Source: Scytonema tolypothrichoides VB-61278
GTDB taxonomy: Bacteria; Cyanobacteriota; Cyanobacteriia; Cyanobacteriales; Nostocaceae
Direction of reading: 5' to 3'
Length of the DNA: 64,000 nucleotides
NCBI RefSeq assembly: GCF_000828085.3
Contig: NZ_JXCA02000022.1
Span: 120,056-184,055 of the forward strand
This document shows positions 56,817 through 64,000 of this stretch, piece after piece. Position 1 is the first letter of the stretch. Every line of letters begins with the position of its first letter. Position numbers and translations under genes: made by a program. A model generated the notes under the pieces. The model did not search any database and had not been told where the DNA came from. It was given only the letters and a program-made list of their open reading frames with translations.

Positions 56817-57653
56817 TCAATTCTGTTTCATCTTGCGCTTTAGTAGTAAACCTGCGCTCAATACTGCCAAAGCCCCCAAAGTGGCGCTAGGTTCAGGGAC
56901 AGTGGCGCTAGGTCCACCAGGGATATTAGTACGTCGTATGTTTGTACCAACCCTTACTAGTGGTTTTCCTATAATACTCCCTGGAATCTCTGGGCTTTGG
57001 AAAGTAGCGATCGCCCCCTCCAGCAAGTTGTTATCCAGTATGTATGATAAATCGTTCACTGCACGTATTGTATCAAAATTATTGCAATTACAAGGGTTGT
57101 ATCCTGGCTTGTTCTCTCGAGGATAACCATCTTTTGTGCGTTCAGAGATATATTCATTCGTCCCGAAAGTATAAGGGTTCAGAGTGAACTGGGCAATTCG
57201 TTGATTGCTCTGCACAACAGAACCATCTTGTCCTGGTTTCAAGATACTATATTGAATTGCGTCCAAACCATCAGAGGTCGAAACTAACTCCGCTTGCAAA
57301 TTACCCACATCAAATAATCTGTTGTCAGCCCTGAAGGGTTGTGTAAATTGAGCCAAACCATTAGAATCTCGAATCAGTGTTCCGTCTTCTGTTGCTAGCA
57401 GGGGTCCATACCCTGTTTCATAAGCTTCGATAGCGCCAAAAAAAAGACCTACCTTATCGTTGTATTGTTCTGCATCAGGTATTAAATTTCCACTTCTGTC
57501 TTCATCAAACAGATAAAATTTAGCAGTCACAAATGGTGATTGCTGTTGAGCTAATTCATCGCCGGTTTCTCTCGCATGTGCCGATCCCATAAAACCTGAC
57601 ATCACGGGAACTGTAGCCAAAGTCATCGCCATCAGGAACTTAATTACTTTCAT
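56817..57653 (-). CDS. PEP-CTERM exported protein
   Basis: A 278-residue exported protein. Signal peptide MKVIKFLMAMTLATVPVMSG to about residue 27. The C-terminus has the PEP-CTERM sorting signal: VPEPSATLGALAVLSAGLLL followed by KRKMKQN, cut and processed by an exosortase. The middle part is of unknown fold; FDVGNLQAELVSTSDG and a cysteine pair in NPCNCNNF stand out. Exosortase substrates are often tied to extracellular polysaccharide, which would fit an exoprotein island. No exosortase gene is seen here. Confidence 0.8.
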   Translation of the reverse strand: MKVIKFLMAMTLATVPVMSGFMGSAHARETGDELAQQQSPFVTAKFYLFDEDRSGNLIPDAEQYNDKVGLFFGAIEAYETGYGPLLATEDGTLIRDSNGLAQFTQPFRADNRLFDVGNLQAELVSTSDGLDAIQYSILKPGQDGSVVQSNQRIAQFTLNPYTFGTNEYISERTKDGYPRENKPGYNPCNCNNFDTIRAVNDLSYILDNNLLEGAIATFQSPEIPGSIIGKPLVRVGTNIRRTNIPGGPSATVPEPSATLGALAVLSAGLLLKRKMKQN

Positions 57654-58262
57654 CGTTATCTACCTATCTGTAGTATCAACAAAAAAGAACGAAGAAAAAT
57701 TTTCCACATGAAGAACTGAGCATTCTGTCATAGAATACTACACTCACTATCAGAGCTAATTTTCTCTTCTAAAAATCAAATTAGCCTTGATATGGTTGCA
57801 TTTTTGAGCAAATGAGATTTCTCAAATCGCGCCTTGATTTGTCTGCTGTTGCTGTTTATTGAGACAATCTAATTACTCAGCCATAACCTAATCATTAACT
57901 CCTCTTTACTTGCTATAAAGTGTTGTTCCAACTGTGAGTGGGGCTGTTGAATGATAGGTTTGTTGGCGAGCATAATATTATCTGTTTAAAGTTTAGTAAA
58001 TATCTTGCTATTGCGAGTTGTTATTCATTATTTTTATTTCAACGATATGTTTATACGGATGTTAGTATGCTGATGCCTTTTTTACAAGTACTTATTGGGG
58101 TACTTCATATAAAAATTACAAATAAAACAAATTTTTCTGAATATCTGACAAATTTTTAGAAAACATTATCTCTTTTTTGGAATAAAAAGTAAGCAAGTGT
58201 TGTTAACCATATTTTAAGTGTCATGTCAAGAAAATTTTGGTGTTTTTAGTTCGTAGTTCGTA
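57654..58262. other. AT-rich spacer without supported gene
   Basis: No gene is supported; a 73-codon frame at 57938 shows hydrophobic but uninformative composition. Its right end merges with the first REP-like palindrome at 58264. Confidence 0.4.
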
Positions 58263-58263
58263 G

Positions 58264-58516
58264 GTTGGGTAGAGCGTAAGCGTTACCCAACACCAATCCC
58301 TACGATTCTTACACATAAATTCTTGCCCACCAAAACCACAAAATCCAAAACAAAAAACAATGCAATATCGCCGAGCTAAAGTCAACGGAGGTAGCTACTT
58401 TTTTACCGTCGTCACTCACAACCGACGCAAGTTTTTATGTGAGCCTGATAACATCTCCTTATTAAGGAATGCTTTTCAAAACGTTTTGTGTTGGGTTGCG
58501 CTACGCTTAACCCAAC
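58264..58516. repeat. Two inverted REP-like palindromes around a RAYT gene fragment
   Basis: GTTGGGTA/TACCCAAC (58264-58271 and 58284-58291) and GTTGGGTT/AACCCAAC (58490-58497 and 58509-58516). The second is in the opposite orientation. They flank and cut the tyrosine transposase at 58360. Confidence 0.7.
58360..58489 (+). pseudogene. REP-associated tyrosine transposase (RAYT), N-terminal fragment
   Basis: MQYRRAKVNGGSYFFTVVTH and NRRKFLCEPDNISLLRNAFQ are the N-terminus of IS200-like Y1 transposases linked to REP palindromes. After about 43 residues the frame enters the REP palindrome, and the HUH and tyrosine motifs are absent. It is a remnant that no longer encodes the enzyme. Confidence 0.8.
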
Positions 58517-58572
58517 CTACCTTATCTGACCAGATAGCTAAATCGAGCAAAAAGTCAGACAAGGATGTGGCG

Positions 58573-58608
58573 TGAATCCCCGTCTATGCGCAAACGGGGA
58601 GGGTTCAA
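58573..58608. mobile_element. Likely right end of an IS200/IS605-family element
   Basis: GTGAATCCCCGTCTATGCGC followed by AAACGGGGAGGG and TTCAA. The stem TCCCCGT/ACGGGGA with a TTCAA after it is the build of IS605-type right ends. Immediately after it, homology to the repeat protein's units begins, so the element probably cut that gene. No transposase is near. Confidence 0.5.
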
Positions 58609-58631
58609 AAACAAAACTGCTGAATTAGGAA

Positions 58632-61148
58632 TTGGTTGTGCAACAGGAAGACAAGTCAGAAACCTCTAATCGCATTTATCAATCTGCTTTGAATCAAAAT
58701 GGAGTGACTCCGGAATTAACACATTTACGACCTTTTAACCGCAGCACGATAAAATTATTCAAATTAGATGCAAAAGCTAGTCGTCCAGACATTTTGCTAG
58801 AAGAGGTTCTGTCATGGACAGGTGGTCAGCCATTTCTGACCCAAAAGCTTTGTCAACTACTCGCTGATTCTGAAGGTTTGATTAGTGCTGGTGAGGAAGC
58901 AGCAAGAGTACAGCAACTGGTGCAAACTCGCTTGATTAATCATTGGGAAACTCAAGCAGCATCTGAACATTTGATGTCGATTCAACACGGGCTTGTCAAA
59001 AATAAGCAGTGCGATCACCTATCGCTGTTGCGATCGTACCAGCAAATTCTTTATCTAGGAGAAGTTGCAACTGACTCAAGTCCTGTACAAGCAGAACTAG
59101 TCAATTTGGGATTGGTTGTCCAACAGGAAGATAAGTTAAAAGTCTCTAACCGCATTTACCAATCTATTTTTAATCACAGTTGGATTGACCAAGAGTTAGC
59201 ACGTTTACAATTTTTATTTAAATTAGATGAAAAAGCAAGTCGCCCAGACATTTTGCAACAAGAAGTTTTGTCATGGACAAGTGGTCAGCCGTTTCTGACC
59301 CAAAAGCTTTGTCAACTACTCGCTGATTCTGAAGGTTTGATTGGTGCTGGTGAGGAAGCAGCAAGAGTGCAGCAGCTTGTGCAAAGTCGCTTGATTAATC
59401 ATTGGGAAACTCAAGCAGCATCTGAACATTTGAAGTCGATTCAACAAAGTCTGATCAAAAATAAGCAGTGCGACCCTCTATCGCTGTTGCGATCGTACCA
59501 GCAAATTCTTTATCTAGGAGAAGTTCCAACTGACTCAAGTCCTGTACAAGCAGAACTACTCAATTTGGGATTGGTTGTCCAACAAGAAGATAAGTTAAAA
59601 GTCTCTAACCGCATTTACCAATCTATTTTTAATCAAAATTGGATCGATCAAGAGTTAGCACGTTTACGACCTTTTAGCCACAGCACGATTAAATCATTCA
59701 AACTAGATGAAAAAGCAAGTCGCCCTGACATTTTGCTAGAAGAAGTTTTGTCATGGACAAATGCTCAACCGTTTCTCACTCAAAAGCTTTGTCAATTGCT
59801 TGCTGAGTTTGAAAGTTTGATTGGTACTGGTGAGGAAGCACCAACAGTAGGGCGATTAGTGCAAAGTCGCTTGATTAATCATTGGGAAACTCAAGCAGCA
59901 TCTGAACATTTGAAGTCGATTCAACAGGGGCTTCTCAAAAATAAACAGTGCGATCCCCTATCGCTGTTGCGATCATACCAGCAAATCTTGTATCTGGGAG
60001 AAGTTCCAACTGACTCAAGTCCCGTACAAGCAGAACTCGTGAATTTGGGATTGGTTGTTCAACAGGAAGATAAGTTAAAAGTCTCTAACCGCATTTACCA
60101 ATCTGTTTTTCATTTGAATTGGGTGACTCAAGAATTAGAGAGCAACCTTGATTCCTCACCGTCAAAAACAACTAGAACTGTTCAAAGCAAGCCAGTCCCA
60201 GAAAGTAGTTCCTTAGAGAAAAAAAACACTATTTTTCATCCGAGAAAAGCTCTTTTTAGAAGCATTTGGATTTTATTGGGAATACTCGGCTTGGTCTTCG
60301 TTGGCGTTAATGTCATTCGCTCTAATTTGTTTGGGCGTCCAGAGGTGGAAATTCTTTTTCAACAAGCAAACGAGTTATATCACCAAGGAAAATCTAAAGA
60401 AGCAATCACGAAATACAACGAAATATTAAGGACCGATAGTAACTACTACCAAGCTTGGACTAACCGGGGGTATGCATTAGGTAGCTTACAAAAATACAAC
60501 AAGATGCTCGAATCCTGCTCTGCAGCAACTATCATTGAACCAAAGGCAGTGTATGCCTGGAATTGCAAAGGAGAGGCATTACATAATCTTAAGCAATATG
60601 ATCAGGCGATCGCCGCTTTCAATGAAGCCACTGCACTCGACTCGAAAGACCCTGTCTTCTGGATTAACAAAACTGAATCACTGCTAGCAGTCAAGCAAAC
60701 CGACAAAGCACTTGCAGCCATTGACGAAGCAATTAAACTTTTTGCACAGATTCCAGAAAACAAAACTCATAACAAAGATTTATCGATTGCTTTTAGCCAT
60801 AAAGGTAAGGTGTTATCCCAAAAGCAAGAATATGGTGAAGCCCTCAAAGCCTATGACCAAGCGTTAGAATACAATCCAAACTATTTTGCAGCTCAACGGG
60901 GTCGAGGTATGGCGCTTCAGGGCTTGGGGCGAAACGATGAAGCAACTGCTCAATTTAACCAGATGTTGAACATATCCCAGCTGACACAAGTTCAAAAAGC
61001 TGAAACTTGGTATTATCTGGGATTGACACTGTGTCAATCCTCTGAGAAAAAGAAGGCGATGATCGCTTTTGAAGAAGCTCTCAAACTCAAGTCAGATTAT
61101 CAAGCAGCCCAGAAAGCAAAAATGAATTGCAGTGCATCATCTCGTTAG
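58632..61148 (+). CDS. Triple AAA-associated winged-helix repeat and TPR membrane protein, 5' truncated
   Basis: The frame starts with a doubtful TTG at 58632, in the middle of a repeat unit; the unit's preceding bases still align, but a TAG (58626-58628) stands where other units have TTG. Three units of about 153-160 residues follow: KASRPDILLEEVLSWTGGQP, FLTQKLCQLLADSEGLI, LLRSYQQILYLGEV, LGLVVQQEDKLKVSNRIYQS. They resemble the C-terminal part of AAA-like (AAA_35) domains. There is no P-loop. A membrane segment (SIWILLGILGLVFVGVNVI) and about six TPR units end the protein. The ATPase half was probably lost with the upstream mobile elements. Stop overlaps the convergent gene by four bases. 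Confidence 0.7.
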   Translation: MVVQQEDKSETSNRIYQSALNQNGVTPELTHLRPFNRSTIKLFKLDAKASRPDILLEEVLSWTGGQPFLTQKLCQLLADSEGLISAGEEAARVQQLVQTRLINHWETQAASEHLMSIQHGLVKNKQCDHLSLLRSYQQILYLGEVATDSSPVQAELVNLGLVVQQEDKLKVSNRIYQSIFNHSWIDQELARLQFLFKLDEKASRPDILQQEVLSWTSGQPFLTQKLCQLLADSEGLIGAGEEAARVQQLVQSRLINHWETQAASEHLKSIQQSLIKNKQCDPLSLLRSYQQILYLGEVPTDSSPVQAELLNLGLVVQQEDKLKVSNRIYQSIFNQNWIDQELARLRPFSHSTIKSFKLDEKASRPDILLEEVLSWTNAQPFLTQKLCQLLAEFESLIGTGEEAPTVGRLVQSRLINHWETQAASEHLKSIQQGLLKNKQCDPLSLLRSYQQILYLGEVPTDSSPVQAELVNLGLVVQQEDKLKVSNRIYQSVFHLNWVTQELESNLDSSPSKTTRTVQSKPVPESSSLEKKNTIFHPRKALFRSIWILLGILGLVFVGVNVIRSNLFGRPEVEILFQQANELYHQGKSKEAITKYNEILRTDSNYYQAWTNRGYALGSLQKYNKMLESCSAATIIEPKAVYAWNCKGEALHNLKQYDQAIAAFNEATALDSKDPVFWINKTESLLAVKQTDKALAAIDEAIKLFAQIPENKTHNKDLSIAFSHKGKVLSQKQEYGEALKAYDQALEYNPNYFAAQRGRGMALQGLGRNDEATAQFNQMLNISQLTQVQKAETWYYLGLTLCQSSEKKKAMIAFEEALKLKSDYQAAQKAKMNCSASSR

Positions 61149-61666
61149 AAGAACCACCAACGACGACCATTAGATTTGGGTTTGATATCAGAGTAAATTC
61201 GACTGACAGTCCTCGCATCAGGAGGTTGTGCTTGCTTAAAATTGCTACCCAGCATTTCGTATAAAGCTTGAGAGGAGTTAACACCTGAAGCGAGGGTAAA
61301 TAAAACTTGAGCATTGTCGCGATCGCAACCCAAACCTCTACGTTCTACAACGCACACGACAGGTTTTGAATTGACTTTGTCATTTGTCAAGTAGTTTGCA
61401 CGGTCTGTACTGTAAAGAGTTTGTAAAGTTTTAGCTGCATTCTGGCAGTTCTGCACAGCGTCTTTGGGTGAGAAATATTGAGGGGGGAAGCTGAGAATTG
61501 TCACATCTTTCCCTGTTCCTTGTTCAGCAGGGCTAGCAATCACTGTTGGTATACTGGCGTTAGTGTTGCAAGTAATGTTAGCGGTATTGGCTGTGCTAGG
61601 TTGAGTCAGTGATGCTACAAACCCTAACGCCAACATCGGAGTTGTCCAAAGTTGCTTTGTGTTCAT
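61145..61666 (-). CDS. COP23-domain exported protein
   Basis: About 173 residues. Signal peptide MNTKQLWTTPMLALGFVASL with TANTANITC near the cut. The COP23 core has YFSPKDAVQNCQNAAKTLQT, SKPVVCVVERRGLGCDRDNA and LFTLASGVNSSQALYEML, with four cysteines that may pair. It is named after a circadian-oscillating 23-kDa protein of Cyanothece; the function is unknown. I take ATG 61666 because AGGA stands nine bases upstream; the frame extends to 61699. Its end overlaps the repeat protein by four bases, tail to tail. Confidence 0.85.
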   Translation of the reverse strand: MNTKQLWTTPMLALGFVASLTQPSTANTANITCNTNASIPTVIASPAEQGTGKDVTILSFPPQYFSPKDAVQNCQNAAKTLQTLYSTDRANYLTNDKVNSKPVVCVVERRGLGCDRDNAQVLFTLASGVNSSQALYEMLGSNFKQAQPPDARTVSRIYSDIKPKSNGRRWWFF

Positions 61667-62086
61667 CAATTGATTTCCTGTCTTGACGTGAGTTGACACT
61701 TGAATATAGACTCTATGATGTTGTTTTTCGTTAAATTTACTTAGCTTTCATCTAAAAATAAAACTTATGTAAGCTTAAGTGAAGCTTACCATCCTTTGGT
61801 ATTAAGTAGGGTGCTAAAATTTACTTCTTTGAAATGAAAACAGGGTGCTATTAAATCAGGTAGCTCTTCTGCCTCCGGCTTTCAAAGATTTAGTTGTTGC
61901 ATATGTTTGCGGCTGCTTTTTTTGCTTAGATTCTGGTACTAAGTAGCAAGCAAGTGAATGTAGTGCAAGCGTCTGGCTTGCATGCAGGCAATATACCCGA
62001 AACACAGTTTTACGGTTTGATGTGCGACTTGGTATGAGAGCTGCGTATCTAAAATAGACCTCACGGCGGATTCGCCATTTCCATCC
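61667..62086. other. Divergent spacer between COP23 and second TpsA gene
   Basis: AT-rich; contains a partial TAAGTAGGGTGCTA repeat of the 37395 family near 61805 and an AAGCTT-rich inverted stretch at about 61770-61790. Both promoters should lie here. No gene is seen. Confidence 0.4.
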
Positions 62087-64000
62087 ATGAAAATATTTCT
62101 TCCTCTACTCCCTCTACTTTCTCCACTATTTTCAAACGTTACTCTGCAAAGTTTGAGTGTTGGCAGTGTTTATCTTTACTCTTTACTAATCAGTAGCCCT
62201 GTTCAAGCGCAAATTTCTTCAGATGGAACTGTTCCAACGAATGTCACTCAGTCTGGTAATGTCTTTGAAATTACCGGAGGAACACAAGCTGGTAGCAATC
62301 TATTTCACAGTTTTAAGGAATTCTCTATTCCAACTGGCAGCGAAGCTTTTTTTAAAAACACGACAAATGTTAATAATATTAATTTCATTATCAACCGAGT
62401 CACAGGCGGCTCAATTTCTAATATTGATGGATTAATTAGAGAAAATTATGGTGCCAATTTGATCTTGATTAATCCGAGTGGCATTAGTTTTGGTCCCAAT
62501 GCCCAACTCAATATTGGCGGTTCTTTCTTAGGTAGTACGGCGAGTAGTATCAAGTTTGCCGATGGTGCAGAGTTTAGCGCCACAAATCCTCAAGTTCGTC
62601 CTCTCTTGACTATCAGTGTTCCAGTGGGTTTGCAATTTGGGCAGAATCCGGGAACAATTCGCGTACAAGGTACGGGTCAATCTTTTACTGTTGCCGATCC
62701 CGTCTTCTCACCTGTAAGGAGAAATACCTCAGCAGGGTTGCGGGTACAGCCCAATCAAACCTTGGCTTTGGTTGGCGGCGATATCAGTATAGATGGAGGT
62801 ACTCTGACAGCAGAGGGAGGACGAATAGCGTTAGGTAGTTTCGCACAAGGGCAGGTGAGTCTCAATCCTACTGCAGGTGGGTGGACTTTGGGGTATGAGG
62901 GTGGGGTTGTTTTTAAGGATATTGAAATGCGATCGCGAGCTTTAGTAGATGCTAGTGGTGCTAGTGGCGGCTCGATTCAGGTACAGGCGCAAAACCTCTC
63001 ATTACGCGACGGCTCGCTTATTTTGATTCAAAATCAAGGGAACCAACCCGCAGGCGCGATTCAAGTGAACGCTACAGAGTCTGTAAAATTGAGTGGAACC
63101 AATGCAGATGGAAACATTCGGAGTAGCTTAACGAATGAAACGGTCGAAGCGGGTAGAGGAGGAGACATTAATATTTCAACCAAGCGCTTAGTCATAGAAG
63201 GAGGAGCAATCGTCTTTGCGAAAACCTTTGGATCAGGAACAGGTGGAAATATCAATGTCAATACCTCTGAATCTCTGCAAGTCAATGGAGTCAGTGCTGT
63301 TAATCCGAACGTTTCCAGTTCTGTCGCAACTGCCACTTTTGGTTCTGGAGATTCAGGTAATAATACAGTGACAACTGGGCGTTTGACTGCGACTGGAGGA
63401 GGAACTATTGCCTCCAGCAGTTTTGGATCAGGTCAAGGCGGAAATTTGAACGTAAATGCCACTGATTCTATAGAAATTGTTGGCGTCGAACCTCAGTTTT
63501 TTATACCTAGCGGTTTGTTGGCTACCACAAATATAGCTGGAGATGCCGGTGACCTGACAGTCAGTACACTAAGATTGACAGTCCGGGATGGGGGAAGGGT
63601 CGATGCTTCTACCTTTGGAAGTGGTTCAGCTGGCAATGTTATCATCAACGCCCCTGAATTCGTGGAAGTGCAAGGTACAGTACCAGGAGCTATAAATCCG
63701 AGTTTAATTGGCTCTTCTGGCATTTTACCGGATCAAACCTTACAACAGGCTTTTCGCTTGCCTGCGGTGCCAAGTGGGGCAGCACAAAACGTGACAATAA
63801 ATACAGGTCAGTTGAGAGTCACGAATGGTGGTCAAGTGACTGTGAGAAATCAAGGGTCAGGTAATGCAGGAAACGCCAGGATAAATGCTCGCTCGATTTT
63901 ACTGGATAACGGCGGTAGTATCACAGCAGCCACTCAATCTGGTGAAGGTGGTAACATCATCCTTCAAACAGGTTCCTTACAAATGCGCCACGGCAGTCAG
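62087..64000 (+). CDS. TpsA exoprotein (filamentous hemagglutinin type), 3' end outside window
   Basis: An open frame from ATG 62087 runs through all 638 codons to the window edge with no stop. Signal peptide MKIFLPLLPLLSPLFSNVTL and on to the AxA site (SSPVQA) before QISSDG. TPS domain: FEITGGTQAGSNLFHSFKEF, GANLILINPSGISFGPNAQL (NPSG variant of NPNG) and STASSIKFADGAEF. Beta-helix repeats then follow, such as GGNINVNTSESLQVNG and GQGGNLNVNATDSIEIVG. A second exoprotein beside the one at 53713; both could use the TpsB at 49582. Full length is unknown. Confidence 0.92.
   Translation, partial: MKIFLPLLPLLSPLFSNVTLQSLSVGSVYLYSLLISSPVQAQISSDGTVPTNVTQSGNVFEITGGTQAGSNLFHSFKEFSIPTGSEAFFKNTTNVNNINFIINRVTGGSISNIDGLIRENYGANLILINPSGISFGPNAQLNIGGSFLGSTASSIKFADGAEFSATNPQVRPLLTISVPVGLQFGQNPGTIRVQGTGQSFTVADPVFSPVRRNTSAGLRVQPNQTLALVGGDISIDGGTLTAEGGRIALGSFAQGQVSLNPTAGGWTLGYEGGVVFKDIEMRSRALVDASGASGGSIQVQAQNLSLRDGSLILIQNQGNQPAGAIQVNATESVKLSGTNADGNIRSSLTNETVEAGRGGDINISTKRLVIEGGAIVFAKTFGSGTGGNINVNTSESLQVNGVSAVNPNVSSSVATATFGSGDSGNNTVTTGRLTATGGGTIASSSFGSGQGGNLNVNATDSIEIVGVEPQFFIPSGLLATTNIAGDAGDLTVSTLRLTVRDGGRVDASTFGSGSAGNVIINAPEFVEVQGTVPGAINPSLIGSSGILPDQTLQQAFRLPAVPSGAAQNVTINTGQLRVTNGGQVTVRNQGSGNAGNARINARSILLDNGGSITAATQSGEGGNIILQTGSLQMRHGSQ

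Noticed and set aside
57938-58159. 73-codon hydrophobic open frame
   Set aside because: No start signal, no family, AT-rich spacer; likely chance.

Overview
The window reads as chromosome of a filamentous, heterocyst-type cyanobacterium (Nostocales). Support: dozens of GCGATCGC (HIP1) octamers, AT-rich DNA with heptameric short tandem repeats of the CAGTTAT / GATAACTG type and many GC-rich palindromes in the spacers, a hormogonium polysaccharide (hps) gene cluster, a RibBA with a long C-terminal extension, an SLH-OprB porin, and large families of two-partner-secretion, CHAT, DUF928 and COP23 proteins. No rRNA or tRNA gene and no CRISPR array were recognised. The species cannot be fixed from the sequence.

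Layout. 0-3.3 kb: tail of a ribbon-helix-helix protein, a paired hairpin repeat, a Fur-family regulator without the usual CxxC pair, and a receiver-DUF3685 protein. 3.4-12.6 kb (minus strand): hps cluster hpsA-hpsB-hpsC-hpsD, a TIGR04282-type transferase, HpsJ and a GT2 glycosyltransferase; a dead four-helix-bundle gene flanked by heptamer repeats sits between hpsA and hpsB, and a tandem hairpin repeat lies upstream of hpsA. 13.6-16.7 kb: coiled-coil protein, rpmB, htpG. 16.9-21.3 kb: accessory region with a DUF433/DUF5615-like antitoxin-toxin pair whose toxin is split by a repeat insertion, an Rpn-type fragment fused head-to-head with the tail of a dynamin-like GTPase gene, a coiled-coil partner and a patatin-like phospholipase. 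21.5-29.5 kb: desaturase, Spy-like protein, two transposase relics, clpB, SLH porin, gloA. 30-38.4 kb: NrdG-like radical SAM protein, eno, a tiny signal-peptide ORF, decayed DUF2887 and Uma2 genes, argC, ribBA, DUF928.

38.8-46.5 kb (plus strand): three genes that I consider the most interesting set. They are a membrane Fe-S protein fused to FHA and cyclic-nucleotide-binding domains, an FHA-flavin reductase-[2Fe-2S] protein, and a CHASE2-Ser/Thr kinase. FHA domains bind phospho-threonine, so the set looks like a kinase wired to an electron-transfer chain. 46.6-64 kb: an exoprotein island with a secreted TPR-CHAT protease-like protein, a TpsB outer-membrane transporter, a membrane TPR protein, two TpsA exoproteins (the second runs off the window end), a PEP-CTERM protein, a three-times-repeated winged-helix/TPR protein whose front was removed by mobile elements, and a COP23 protein.

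Spacers over 300 bases are listed individually. Most are filled with dispersed palindromic repeats, and several genes (toxin, Rpn, DUF2887, transposases, repeat protein) have been broken at such repeats. The region therefore shows active small-repeat remodelling around conserved housekeeping genes.
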